Shown in pieces: positions 9,083-21,657 of a DNA stretch of 64,000 bases. The notes beneath the pieces were generated by a model, which was not told the origin of the DNA, ran no database searches, and was given only the letters and a program-made list of their open reading frames with translations. The position numbers were made by a program, and so were the translations under genes. This stretch comes from Streptomyces sp. SUK 48. Its GTDB lineage: Bacteria > Actinomycetota > Actinomycetes > Streptomycetales > Streptomycetaceae. Every line of letters starts with the position of its first letter. Within the stretch, counting starts at the first letter, position 1. The stretch covers positions 4,874,001 through 4,938,000 of the forward strand of contig NZ_CP045740.1 in NCBI RefSeq assembly GCF_009650765.1. The letters run 5' to 3'.

Positions 9083-11869
9083 ATGGTGACGTACGCGCAG
9101 GCGCAGGAGCGCGCCGAGGAGTGGATCAACGGCGAGGTGCCCGCGTATCAGCACCGTGAGGTGCGGGTGCGGGAGTTCGAGCTGGGGTTCGTGGTGTGGG
9201 GCGAGGACCGGGCGGAGGGGCCGCGGTCGGGCGCGGGTGCGCAGCGGCTGGTGATCGCCCGGGACAGTGGTGAGGCCACGTTGTGGCCGGCGTTGCCGGT
9301 GGGTGAGGTGATCCGCCGGTACGAGGAGGAGTACGGCCGTCCGGACGGTCCCGAGGAGCCGGCACCGGCGCCGGCGGCGGCACGGCTGGATCTGAACCAG
9401 ACGTCGTTCCTGCTGACTCCTCCGGAGTGGTTGCAGGAGGCGGCGGACAAGATGGGGATAGGGGAGCGGCGGCAGCCGGCCGCAGATTCCGGTTCTTCTG
9501 CGGGGGCCGGGGCGGCGGCTGCGGGTGTTTCGGAGGGCGCCGGGGTCGCGGGTCCGGGTGCTTCGGAGGCGGCCGGGGCGGCGGGTCCGGGTGTTTCGGC
9601 GGGGGCCGGGGTTTCGGCCGGGGGCGACCCGGCGCGGACGCTGGCCGGCCCTCCGTCGGCTCTTCCCGCCCCCGTGGTTCCCGCGCCCGCGGCGCCTCCC
9701 GCCGACGTGCCCGCCGGGGCGACCCCGTGGGCCGGTACGGACACGAACGGGGGTGCCGGTGAGGACGACGACCGTTCGGTGCCGCTGCCCGCGACGGTGT
9801 TCGCGCCGCCGCTGAGCGGTTCCGACGCGGACGGGCCGCGGCCGCCGGTCTCGGTGCCGGACGCGAAGACGGCGCTGATGTCGGGCGGCAGCCAGTTGCC
9901 GCGCACGGCGGTCGCTCCCGCGCTGGACCTGCCGGACGCGCCGGGTACGCCGGGCGCGCCGGGTGGTGCGCCGGGCGTGCCGATGGGGAGCGCGCCGATG
10001 GGGAGCACACCGCCGCCGGCCGTCCCGCCGCAGGGTTTCCCGCAGGCTCCGGTCGGTCCGGACGCGTCGCAGGCTCCGGGCGGTCCCGGTGTTCCGGCCG
10101 CCGGTCCCGATGCGGCCGAGCGGCCGCTCGCGCCGAACGCCGGGGACATCGCGGACGCCGCGACGAGCAAGGCCGCGCCGCCGCCGGAGAAGGGGCGCGG
10201 CGGGGTGGGGGCGCCGCCTCCGCCGCCGGGCGCCCCGGGGATGCCGGGCGTGCGTCCGGGGAGTGTGCCGCCGCCCGCGCCGGGCGCGTCCTCGGGCGGG
10301 TACGTGCCGACGCGCCTCGTGTCCGCGATCGGTCCGGAGGGCCTGGATGGCCCGGCGGGGTCGGACGGTACGGCGGGCGCTCCCGGCGCGTCGGGCGCCC
10401 CCGAGCCGCCCGTGACGCCTGCGGGCGACGTACACCACGCGGCCACGATGCTGGCCGGTCCCGCCCCGATGGGACCGGGTGCCCCGCAGCCTCCGGCGGC
10501 CCCGGGGATGCCGGGTGCTCCCGGCGCCCAGGGTGCTTCCGGTATGCCGGCCCCGCCCGGTGCTCCGGGTGCCCCCGGTGTGCCCCCCGTCCCCGGCGCG
10601 CCCCAGCCTCCCGTGCCTCCGGGCGCGCCCTCTGCCCCCGGTGCCCCGCAGCCTCCCGGCGCTCCCGGTATGCCCGGTGGCCCCGCGGCTCCGGGTGCGC
10701 GGGGTGCCGTACACCAGGCGGAGACGATGCTGGCGGCGCCTCCCGTGGGCGGTCCCGGTGTGCCCCCGCCGCCGGCCGCGCCCGGTGCTCCGGGCATGCC
10801 TGCGGGTGTGCCCGGTGCGCCGCCGATGCCCCCGCCCCGGATGGCCGCCCCCGTGCCGGGGCAGCCGGGGGCGTACGGGTATCCGCAGGCCGGGCAGCCG
10901 ACGGTGGGCCCGGGGTACCAGGCCGTGCTGCGGTACCGGGCGCAGGACGGTTCGGAGCAGCAGCTGATCCGGCGTTCGGCGCCGGGTACGCCGCATCCGG
11001 AGTGGCAGATCTTCCATGAGCTGCGCTCGATGAACGTGCCGCCGGACCAGGTGCTGGAACTGCACACGGAGCTGGAGTCGTGCGAGCTGCCGGGTGCCTA
11101 CTGCGCGCGGATGATCCGGGAGCAGTGGCCGCAGGCGCGGATCACGAGCATCGCGCCGTACGGCACGGACCATGCGAGCCGGCAGCAGGGGATGAGTCAG
11201 CTGCTGGCTCATCAGGGTGAGTTGCATCAGGTGGCGGACGGTCCCGCGCGGCCCGCGCCGGTGCGTGCGCCGTTGCCGCCGGTGCAGGTCGCGCCGCCGG
11301 TGCCGCCGGAGGTCGCCGGGCAGGAGCTGGCGGCGGCCTTCGGGCCGGGGGTCTTCCGGTTCGAGCAGCAGGCGGTGTCCCGGCAGGGGGTGCCGCCGGT
11401 CGTGGCGCACACCCTGGTGGTGGCCGGGCTGCCGGTGGACATGGGTCCGTTCTTCTGGGCGCAGGCGCAGCCGGGCCGTGCGGTGCCGACGCTGGCGGAG
11501 CTGGCGGCCGAGCGCGGGGTGCGGGCCGCGCCGGACGCGGGGTCGTACCTGGTGATGGGTACGGACTTCGGCAAGGCGCTGTGTGTGCAGTACGGGACGG
11601 CGCACATCGTGGCCGTGCCGGTGGAGGCCGGTCCGGGTGGGGCGCCGGTGCCGCCGCAGTTCGTGAACACCGGGCTGCCGGAGTTCGTGCGCTGCCTGGC
11701 GCTGCTGGGCCGGATGTGGCGGCTGCGGTACGGGCTGAACCAGGAGCAGGCGGGCCGCTGGACCGTCGACTTCCAGGCGCAGCTGGCCGCGTTGGACCCG
11801 GCGGCGCTGGGTTCGCCGGAGAGCTGGTGGTCGGTGCTGCTGGAGCAGATGTGGGACGGGCTGCTGTAG
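9083..11869 (+). CDS. YrhB - Pro/Gly/Ala linker - XOO_2897-like deaminase - SUKH-4 multidomain protein
   Basis: 928 residues from the ATG at 9083 (MVTYAQAQERAEEWINGEVP). The N-terminal ~85 residues resemble the YrhB/Imm35 immunity domain. About 110-605 is a Pro/Gly/Ala low-complexity region with many collagen-like PGAPG-type steps. About 610-700 has HPEW and ELHTELESCELPGAYCARMI, matching the HxE and paired-Cys zinc motifs of XOO_2897-type deaminases. About 740-928 is a SUKH-4 domain ending in SWWSVLLEQMWDGLL. Two immunity-type domains bracket one toxin-type enzyme. No signal peptide or TM segment. It is likely in one transcript with the WHH/SUKH gene upstream. Confidence 0.82.
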   Translation: MVTYAQAQERAEEWINGEVPAYQHREVRVREFELGFVVWGEDRAEGPRSGAGAQRLVIARDSGEATLWPALPVGEVIRRYEEEYGRPDGPEEPAPAPAAARLDLNQTSFLLTPPEWLQEAADKMGIGERRQPAADSGSSAGAGAAAAGVSEGAGVAGPGASEAAGAAGPGVSAGAGVSAGGDPARTLAGPPSALPAPVVPAPAAPPADVPAGATPWAGTDTNGGAGEDDDRSVPLPATVFAPPLSGSDADGPRPPVSVPDAKTALMSGGSQLPRTAVAPALDLPDAPGTPGAPGGAPGVPMGSAPMGSTPPPAVPPQGFPQAPVGPDASQAPGGPGVPAAGPDAAERPLAPNAGDIADAATSKAAPPPEKGRGGVGAPPPPPGAPGMPGVRPGSVPPPAPGASSGGYVPTRLVSAIGPEGLDGPAGSDGTAGAPGASGAPEPPVTPAGDVHHAATMLAGPAPMGPGAPQPPAAPGMPGAPGAQGASGMPAPPGAPGAPGVPPVPGAPQPPVPPGAPSAPGAPQPPGAPGMPGGPAAPGARGAVHQAETMLAAPPVGGPGVPPPPAAPGAPGMPAGVPGAPPMPPPRMAAPVPGQPGAYGYPQAGQPTVGPGYQAVLRYRAQDGSEQQLIRRSAPGTPHPEWQIFHELRSMNVPPDQVLELHTELESCELPGAYCARMIREQWPQARITSIAPYGTDHASRQQGMSQLLAHQGELHQVADGPARPAPVRAPLPPVQVAPPVPPEVAGQELAAAFGPGVFRFEQQAVSRQGVPPVVAHTLVVAGLPVDMGPFFWAQAQPGRAVPTLAELAAERGVRAAPDAGSYLVMGTDFGKALCVQYGTAHIVAVPVEAGPGGAPVPPQFVNTGLPEFVRCLALLGRMWRLRYGLNQEQAGRWTVDFQAQLAALDPAALGSPESWWSVLLEQMWDGLL

Positions 11870-12022
11870 TCCGGGCCGCCGGAACACCCTGGGAACGGTG
11901 AACGGGGCACTCCGCCCGTGACACGGCTGCGGAGTGTCGCGTTATGAACAGTTAAGCCTGATCCGTCACGATGTGCGCGAACTCTTGCTGTCGTGCATGT
12001 CCGTCGGAGAGGGGTTCCCGAG

Positions 12023-12910
12023 GTGAGCTGCGCATGGATGCCGCCGAACGGCTTCGCGACCGGCCGGGGGCGTGGTTACCGCCCCGAGCAGGTCGAGGCG
12101 TACCTGGAGGCGCTGTCCGGGGACCGGGACGCCGCGTGGGAGCGTGCCGCGCGGCTGACCGTGCTGGCCAAGAACATGGCGGCGGAGGCCGCGCGGCTGC
12201 GCGAGGTGGTCGCCCGGCTGCGGCCGCAGGAGTACGACACGCTCGACGACGGCGCCCGCCGGCTGTACCAGCTCGCACTGGAGGAGGCGCGGCAACTGGG
12301 GGAGCGCGCGCGGTGCGAGGCGCGTGCGGAGATCGCGCGGGCGGCGTCGGACGCGGAGGGCGTGCGCCTGGCCGCGCAGGCGGACGCGGACGCGGTACGC
12401 GCGGAGGCCGACGAACGCGCCCGCCGCCTCCTGCTCGCCGCCGGCGCGGAGGCCGACGATCTGCGCGTCGGCGCGCGGCGCGCGGTGCGGGAGGGCCGCA
12501 AGGAGTCCCTGGAGGCGCTGCGCGAGGTACGGCGGCGCACCGCCGACCTGCTCGCCGAGCGGTCCCGGGAACGGGCCGAGTACTGGGCGGGTGCCGAGCG
12601 CGCGGAGACCGGGGAGGCGGCGGCCCTGGATGTGCGCGACGCCGAACGGGTGACCCGTGCGGAAGAGGAGACGGTCGCCGCGGAGCGGGCGTTGGCGGAG
12701 GCGGAGGAGTACGGCCGCCGGTGCGAGGAGGAGGCGCACGCCCGCGCGGCCACGATCGTCGCCGAGGCCCACGCCCGCGCCGACCGCATCGCCCAGGAGA
12801 CGGAGCGGGTGCTGCGCGAGCACAGCGCGGCCTGGGAGGACGTGCAGGCCCACATGGACCATGTGCGCGGCAAGCTGACGGCGCTGACCGGTCAGGCGGT
12901 CGTGGAGTAG
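12023..12910 (+). CDS. DivIVA-like coiled-coil protein
   Basis: 295 residues from GTG at 12023, with GGAGAGGGG upstream. The first 40 residues (GFATGRGRGYRPEQVEAYLE) resemble the DivIVA N-terminal motif in which an FxxxxRGY-type segment precedes a VDxFL-like helix. The rest is almost entirely Ala/Glu/Arg coiled coil. Such proteins act as cytoskeletal or polar scaffolds in actinobacteria. The exact role here is unknown. An IS lies immediately downstream. Confidence 0.7.
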   Translation: MSCAWMPPNGFATGRGRGYRPEQVEAYLEALSGDRDAAWERAARLTVLAKNMAAEAARLREVVARLRPQEYDTLDDGARRLYQLALEEARQLGERARCEARAEIARAASDAEGVRLAAQADADAVRAEADERARRLLLAAGAEADDLRVGARRAVREGRKESLEALREVRRRTADLLAERSRERAEYWAGAERAETGEAAALDVRDAERVTRAEEETVAAERALAEAEEYGRRCEEEAHARAATIVAEAHARADRIAQETERVLREHSAAWEDVQAHMDHVRGKLTALTGQAVVE

Positions 12911-13009
12911 CGGCGGGGGCGGTCCCGTCCCCACCGGGCGGGGGTGGAGGCGAACCCTGAGAACGGGACCACCCAGGGGTGGGGGTCCCCTAGGTTCTGT
13001 CGTCAAATG

Positions 13010-13510
13010 TCACGCCCACATCAGGAGTGATGCGAGGGTGACGGCCGCTTGATAGGACTGGGCGGTCTTGTCGTAGCGGGTGGCGATGCCTCGCCACTGC
13101 TTGAGGCGGTTGAAGCACCGCTCCACGACGTTGCGGTGCTTGTAGACCTCGCGGTCGAAGGCCGGCGGGCGGCCTCCGCGGCTGCCGCGCCGGGCCCGGT
13201 TGCCGACCTGGTCGGCCCGCTCGGGGATCGTGTGCGGGATGCCGTGGCGGCGGAGCCAGCTGCGGATGGCTCTTGAGCTGTAGCCCTTGTCGCCCAGGAC
13301 ATGATCAGGCCGGACGCGGGGTCGCCCCGGTCCCGGGCGGGGCACCCGGATCGCTTCCATCACGGTGATGAACCGGGTGCAGTCGTTGGTGTTGCCGCCC
13401 GTGAGGACGAAGGCGAGCGGGCGGCCTCTGCCGTCGCAGGCCAGGTGGATCTTGCTGGTCAGGCCGCCTCTGGACCGGCCGAGGGCTGGGTCGCGGAGCC
13501 CCCTTTTCGG
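13010..13510 (-). CDS. IS5-family transposase, C-terminal part (second frame)
   Basis: Carries the catalytic DDE core region: GRSRGGLTSKIHLACDGRGR, VLGDKGYSSRAIRSWLRRHG and the C-terminal KHRNVVERCFNRLKQWRGIA, then TRYDKTAQSY. It lacks its own plausible start. It continues the upstream frame after a -1 slip near an A4G5 run (about 13499-13507 on the plus strand, seen as CCCCCTTTT), a pattern used for programmed frameshifting in this group. The left limit is the stop codon; the upper limit is an estimate of the slip site. Confidence 0.8.
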   Translation of the reverse strand, partial: PKRGLRDPALGRSRGGLTSKIHLACDGRGRPLAFVLTGGNTNDCTRFITVMEAIRVPRPGPGRPRVRPDHVLGDKGYSSRAIRSWLRRHGIPHTIPERADQVGNRARRGSRGGRPPAFDREVYKHRNVVERCFNRLKQWRGIATRYDKTAQSYQAAVTLASLLMWA

Positions 13511-13845
13511 GCTCCGGCCGCATGCTGGTGAGCGCGGACGATGGTGGAATCGACCGACACCAGCCACTCGATGTCTCCCGCCGCGTCCGCCTTCGCCTGT
13601 GCGGCCTGCAGCATCCGGTCGAACGTCCCGTCCGCCGCCCACCTGCGAAACCGTGTGTGCAGCGTGGCCCACGGACCATAGCGCTCGGGCACATCCCGCC
13701 AGGCCGTTCCGGTCCGGAACTTCCACACGATCCCGTTCAGGACCCTGCGGTCGTCCAGCCGCTTCCGCCCCCGCAACGACTCGGGCAACAACGGCCGGAC
13801 GAACTCCCACTCGGCATCAGACAGTTCATGACGACGTATCACCAC
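13459..13845 (-). CDS. IS5-family transposase, N-terminal part (first frame)
   Basis: 128 residues beginning MVIRRHELSDAEWEFVRPLL, the helix-turn-helix DUF4096-like N-terminus of IS427-type transposases. It continues through TAWRDVPERYGPWATLHTRF to VSVDSTIVRAHQHAAGARKG with the first catalytic Asp. After that point this frame runs into unconserved sequence and stops. The real product is expected to switch to the -1 frame at the A-rich slip site. Confidence 0.85.
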   Translation of the reverse strand: MVIRRHELSDAEWEFVRPLLPESLRGRKRLDDRRVLNGIVWKFRTGTAWRDVPERYGPWATLHTRFRRWAADGTFDRMLQAAQAKADAAGDIEWLVSVDSTIVRAHQHAAGARKGGSATQPSAGPEAA

Positions 13846-13883
13846 ACCATGATCCCTCAGCAGTGATCATTTGAAGACACTGC

Positions 13884-14193
13884 CTAGGGGTATCTCCGTA
13901 GAAGGGGTCGGGGAGGGCTCGTTCCGGCGGAGGACGAGTCATGGCCGGGGTGTTCCTTAATCTGGCTTTACGCCGCTGGGGGCGGCCGTCCCGACCGGAG
14001 GGTGGGGTTTTCCCCCTGCTGAAGAGGGGGCCGCGCACCAGCGCGCCGGACCCTCGCCGGACGCGAGACTCATCGAAGCAGCCGGAACCACGCTCGACGC
14101 GGGCCCACCGCGTCCGGACGTGGCCGGAACCCGCGCGCACCGGAACACCGGGGCACCGCACACGCATCTGCCGACCGATATAGGAGACATACC
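13884..14193. other. Upstream region of the first ABC transporter
   Basis: 310 bp between the IS and the ABC ATPase start. It holds a short CCCCC/GGGGG hairpin near 14010-14030. I see no convincing gene and no clear ribosome site before the ABC start. Confidence 0.4.
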
Positions 14194-14982
14194 GTGACAT
14201 CGGCTGTGACCATTCCCAGGCACGGGGGCACTGGAGGGCTGACGGCCGTTGCCGCGCGGGCGCGGCAGGTCGTGAAGGCGTACGGCTTTGGGGAGACCCG
14301 GGTCGTCGCCCTGGACCGCGTCGACGTGGACATCGCCAGAGGCCGGTTCACCGCGATCATGGGCCCCTCGGGGTCCGGCAAGTCCACGCTGATGCACTGC
14401 CTCGCGGGCCTGGACACCGTGACCAGCGGTCAGATCTATCTGGACGAGACCGAGATCACCGGCCTGAAGGACAAGAAGCTCACCCGGCTGCGCCGGGACC
14501 GGATCGGCTTCATCTTCCAGGCGTTCAACCTGCTGCCGACGCTGAACGCCCTGGAGAACATCACGCTGCCGATGGACATAGCCGGCCGCAAGCCCGACCG
14601 CGCCTGGCTGGACCGGGTCGTGGAGACCGTCGGCCTCGCCGGGCGGCTCAAGCACCGGCCGGCCCAGCTGTCCGGCGGCCAGCAGCAGCGCGTCGCCGTG
14701 GCCCGCGCGCTCGCCGCCCGCCCGGAGATCATCTTCGGCGACGAGCCGACCGGGAACCTGGACTCGCGCGCGGGCGCCGAGGTGCTGGGCTTCCTGCGCC
14801 GCTCGGTGGACGAACTCGGCCAGACCATCGTCATGGTGACCCACGACCCGGTCGCCGCCTCGTACGCGGACCGGGTGCTGTATCTGGCCGACGGCCGGAT
14901 CGTGGACGAGATGCACCAGCCGACGGCCGATCAGGTCCTGGACCGCATGAAGGACTTCGACGCCCGGGGACGCACGTCATGA
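14194..14982 (+). CDS. ABC transporter ATP-binding protein (MacB/LolD type)
   Basis: 262 residues. Walker A IMGPSGSGKSTLMHCLAGLD (about 51-70), Q-loop region IGFIFQAFNLLPTL, signature LSGGQQQRVAVARALAARPE, Walker B EIIFGDEPTGNLD and H-loop MVTHDP. It powers the FtsX-type permease encoded next; the stop and next start overlap as ATGA. Proteins of this type move lipids, lipoproteins or antimicrobial peptides, or signal through mechanotransmission. The substrate is not predictable here. A close paralogue lies at 48251-49021. Confidence 0.92.
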   Translation: MTSAVTIPRHGGTGGLTAVAARARQVVKAYGFGETRVVALDRVDVDIARGRFTAIMGPSGSGKSTLMHCLAGLDTVTSGQIYLDETEITGLKDKKLTRLRRDRIGFIFQAFNLLPTLNALENITLPMDIAGRKPDRAWLDRVVETVGLAGRLKHRPAQLSGGQQQRVAVARALAARPEIIFGDEPTGNLDSRAGAEVLGFLRRSVDELGQTIVMVTHDPVAASYADRVLYLADGRIVDEMHQPTADQVLDRMKDFDARGRTS

Positions 14983-17561
14983 CCGTGCTCAGAACCTCGA
15001 TGCGCAACTTCTTCGCGCACAAGGGCCGCATGGCGCTCTCGGCGGTCGCGGTCCTGCTCTCCGTCGCCTTCGTCTGCGGCACCCTGGTGTTCACCGACAC
15101 CATGGACACCACCTTCGACAAGCTGTTCCAGGCGACCGCCTCGGACGTCACGGTCAGCGCCCAGGGCTCCTCCGACACCGGCCAGACCACCTCCCGCACC
15201 GGCAAGCCGCCGGTCATGCCGGCCTCCGTCGTCGGGGCCGTCCGCCGGACACCGGGCGTGCGGTCGGCCGAGGGCACGGTGTTCTCCACCTCGGTGACCG
15301 TGATCGACGCCAGGAAGGACAAGCTCTCGCCGACCAGCGGCGCCCCGACCATCGTGGGCGGCTGGAACGGCAACGACGCCCGCACCATGGAGATCACCAC
15401 CGGTACGGCCCCCAGGGGACCGGACCAGGTGATGGTCGACAAGGACACCGCCGCCAAGCACCACCTGAAGCTGGGCGACGACATCGGCATGATCTCGGTC
15501 GTGGGCACGCACCACGCCCGGGTGTCCGGCATCGCCGCCTTCAAGGTGACCAACCCCGGCGCCGCGATCTTCTACCTGGACACGAAGACCGCCCAGCAGA
15601 CCCTGATCGGGCGCACCGGTGTCTACACCGACGTCGATGTCACCGCCGCCAAGGGCGTGACGGACGACCAGCTGAAGAAGAACGTGACGGCCGCCCTCGG
15701 CCACGGCTACAAGGTGCGCACCGCCAAGGAGGTCGCCGACGCCAACCAGAAGAGCGTCGAGAGCTTCCTGCACGTCATGAGGTACGCGATGCTCGGCTTC
15801 GCCGGGATCGCCTTCCTGGTCGGCATCTTCCTGATCATCAACACCTTCTCCATGCTGGTCGCCCAGCGCACCCGCGAGATCGGCCTGATGCGCGCCATCG
15901 GCTCCTCCCGCAAGCAGGTCAACCGCTCCGTGCTGATCGAGGCGCTGCTGCTCGGGGTGATCGGCTCCGTGCTCGGTGTCGGCGCGGGCGTCGGCATCGC
16001 GGTCGGCCTGATGAAGCTCATGAGCGGCATGGGCATGGACCTGTCCACGGACGACCTGACGATCGCCTGGACCACGCCCGCGCTCGGCCTGCTGCTGGGC
16101 GTCGTGGTCACCGTCCTTGCGGCCTGTCTGCCCGCCCGCCGGGCCGGCAAGGTCTCCCCGATGGCCGCCCTGCGCGACGCCGGCGTCCCGGGCGACGCCA
16201 AGGCCGGTGCCGTCCGCGCCGTGCTCGGACTGGTGCTCACCGGCGCCGGCGGCTGGAGTCTGTACGCCGCGTCGACCGCCGACAGGGCCACGTCCGGCTC
16301 GGGCCTGCTGGGCGTCGGTGTGCTGCTCACCCTGGTCGGCTTCGTGGTGATCGGCCCGCTGCTCGCCGGCGGGGTGGTGCGCGTCCTCGGCGCGATCATC
16401 CTGCGGGTCTTCGGCCCGGTGGGCCGGATGGCGGAGCGCAACGCGCTGCGCAACCCGCGCCGCACCGGTGCCACCGGCGCCGCCCTGATGATCGGCCTCG
16501 CCCTGGTGGCCTGCCTGTCCGTGGTCGGCTCCTCCATGGTGGCCTCGGCCACCGACCAGCTGGACAAGACCGTCGGCGCGGACTTCATCATCCAGGGCGA
16601 CCAGGAGTTCACCTTCGTCAAGCCGCAGATGGTGCAGCAGATCAAGGCCACGCCCGGCCTGGAGCGGGTCACCGAGTACAAACTGCTCGACGCCACACTG
16701 CGCACGCCCGACGGCAAGGTCTCCAGGAACGAGACGATCAACGCCGCCGACGCCACGTACGCGAAGGACCTGCGCACCAAGACGGTCGCCGGCGACCTCG
16801 CCGACGCCTACCGGCCCGACTCCATGTCCGTCTTCGAGGGCTTCGCCAAGGCGCACGGCGTCAAGCTCGGCTCCACGGTCACGGTCGGCTTCAGGGACGG
16901 CCGGGCCGCGCGGCTGACGGTCCGCGCCATCACCAGCGACGACGTCGTGATCGACAAGGGTGCGATGTACGCGTCCATCGCGACCGCCGCGAGGTATGTG
17001 CCGGCGAGCAGGATGCCGCTGGACCAGCTGGTCTTCGCCACCGCCAAGGACGGGCAGCAGGCCGCCGCCTACGCGTCGCTGAAGCGGACGCTGCACGCCG
17101 ACCCGGCGCTGACGGTGCGCGACCAGACCGATTACAAGAAGGTGCTCAAGGACCAGATAGGCCAGCTGCTCAACATGATCTACGGCCTGCTGGCCCTGGC
17201 GATCATCGTCGCGGTCCTCGGTGTGGTGAACACCCTGGCCCTGTCGGTGGTGGAGCGGACCCGGGAGATCGGCCTGATGCGGGCCATCGGCATGTCCCGC
17301 CGCCAGCTGCGGCGCATGATCCGCCTGGAGTCCGTGGTGATCGCCGTGTTCGGCGCGCTGCTCGGTCTGGGCCTGGGCATGGGCTGGGGCGCGACCGCCC
17401 AGCGGCTCCTCGCCCTCCAGGGGCTGAACGTCCTGGACATCCCCTGGCCGACGATCATCGCCGTCTTCATCGGCTCCGCCTTCGTGGGCCTGTTCGCCGC
17501 CCTTGTCCCGGCCTTCCGCGCGGGCCGTATGAACGTCCTGAACGCCATCGCCACGGACTAG
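14979..17561 (+). CDS. ABC transporter permease with two FtsX domains
   Basis: 860 residues. An N-terminal TM segment (about 15-35) is followed by a large extracytoplasmic MacB-like periplasmic-core region. Then comes the first FtsX helix block near 265-400 (RYAMLGFAGIAFLVGIFLII), a second extracytoplasmic region, and a second FtsX block near 730-855 (LAIIVAVLGVVNTLALSVVE). Both blocks carry the RTREIGLMRAIG cytoplasmic coupling motif. It overlaps the ATPase gene by four bases. Paralogous to the gene at 45726-48251. Confidence 0.9.
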   Translation: MTVLRTSMRNFFAHKGRMALSAVAVLLSVAFVCGTLVFTDTMDTTFDKLFQATASDVTVSAQGSSDTGQTTSRTGKPPVMPASVVGAVRRTPGVRSAEGTVFSTSVTVIDARKDKLSPTSGAPTIVGGWNGNDARTMEITTGTAPRGPDQVMVDKDTAAKHHLKLGDDIGMISVVGTHHARVSGIAAFKVTNPGAAIFYLDTKTAQQTLIGRTGVYTDVDVTAAKGVTDDQLKKNVTAALGHGYKVRTAKEVADANQKSVESFLHVMRYAMLGFAGIAFLVGIFLIINTFSMLVAQRTREIGLMRAIGSSRKQVNRSVLIEALLLGVIGSVLGVGAGVGIAVGLMKLMSGMGMDLSTDDLTIAWTTPALGLLLGVVVTVLAACLPARRAGKVSPMAALRDAGVPGDAKAGAVRAVLGLVLTGAGGWSLYAASTADRATSGSGLLGVGVLLTLVGFVVIGPLLAGGVVRVLGAIILRVFGPVGRMAERNALRNPRRTGATGAALMIGLALVACLSVVGSSMVASATDQLDKTVGADFIIQGDQEFTFVKPQMVQQIKATPGLERVTEYKLLDATLRTPDGKVSRNETINAADATYAKDLRTKTVAGDLADAYRPDSMSVFEGFAKAHGVKLGSTVTVGFRDGRAARLTVRAITSDDVVIDKGAMYASIATAARYVPASRMPLDQLVFATAKDGQQAAAYASLKRTLHADPALTVRDQTDYKKVLKDQIGQLLNMIYGLLALAIIVAVLGVVNTLALSVVERTREIGLMRAIGMSRRQLRRMIRLESVVIAVFGALLGLGLGMGWGATAQRLLALQGLNVLDIPWPTIIAVFIGSAFVGLFAALVPAFRAGRMNVLNAIATD

Positions 17562-17865
17562 CTGCCGCGCGATCGGCCGACGACCACCGCATACGGGGGT
17601 TGCGGGGGAGCACCCGGTACCGGGGAGTCTTGGGGGACTTCTCGGTACCGGGTTCGGCCGTTGTGCCGCCTCTGCCGTTCGCGGGCCCGCTTCCCGGGTG
17701 ACGGTTTCCGGCGGGCGGGTGGGGAACGTGGTGCGGTGACGGCTGCGCAGGGTCACTTGTCCACAGGCTCCGACGGCCGAGCCGACGGCGTCGTACGCTG
17801 GACACCCCCCGGTCGCGCCCCGCGCCGGGCTGCTTGCGTTGCCCCCACCCTGGACGGAAAGCCCC
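17562..17865. other. Spacer between permease and mfd
   Basis: 304 bp. It holds the hairpin at 17612-17653, and a TACGCT -10-like hexamer near 17792 that may belong to the mfd promoter. No gene seen. Confidence 0.4.
17612..17653 (+). terminator. Terminator after the ABC/FtsX operon
   Basis: Long inverted repeat ACCCGGTACCG...CGGTACCGGGT with further pairing inside, about 50 bases after the permease stop. Confidence 0.65.
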
Positions 17866-21399
<3,534 letters not shown>

Positions 21400-21468
21400 C
21401 CCCGCTCTGATCCCTCCCCGCCCCTTCCCCGCCCTCTCCCTGACCCCGATCGAACCCCGGGTGTGAGC

Positions 21469-21497
21469 CGGCGCACGGACGAACGGTCCGTGCGCCG
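21469..21497 (+). terminator. Terminator after mfd
   Basis: Perfect 12-base inverted repeat CGGCGCACGGAC / GTCCGTGCGCCG around five bases, followed by TTT. It lies 70 bases past the mfd stop. Confidence 0.8.
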
Positions 21498-21657
21498 TTT
21501 CTCGGCCGCCGTGTGCCCCACCTCACGCCCCGCTTACCCCTGAATCCTCCCTTTGGGACCCATCTGACGCTCTGGAACGGGCAGTTACCGTAAGGGGCGG
21601 AACGATCCGCCCCGCTTCCGAGGGCGGACCCGAAGGGGCGAGCGAGGGGGGCGTGGC

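Larger units (their letters stand above)
12994..13883 (-). mobile_element. IS5-family (IS427-like) insertion sequence
   Basis: About 890 bp. The ends form imperfect inverted repeats: GTTCTGTCGTCAAATG at the left, and GCAGTGTCTTCAAATG reading in from the right on the minus strand. The element is flanked by CTAG at 12990-12993 and 13884-13887, a four-base target duplication of the kind used by this IS group. Removing the element leaves CCCCTAGGGG, a ten-base palindrome, as the target. It carries a two-frame transposase. It sits just past the hairpin-like 3' flank of the coiled-coil gene and disrupts no recognisable gene. Confidence 0.9.

Noticed and set aside
13826..14200. Minus-strand open frame upstream of the ABC ATPase
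   Set aside because: It crosses the IS right end and the target duplication, so it cannot be an ancestral gene, and it has no recognisable motif.
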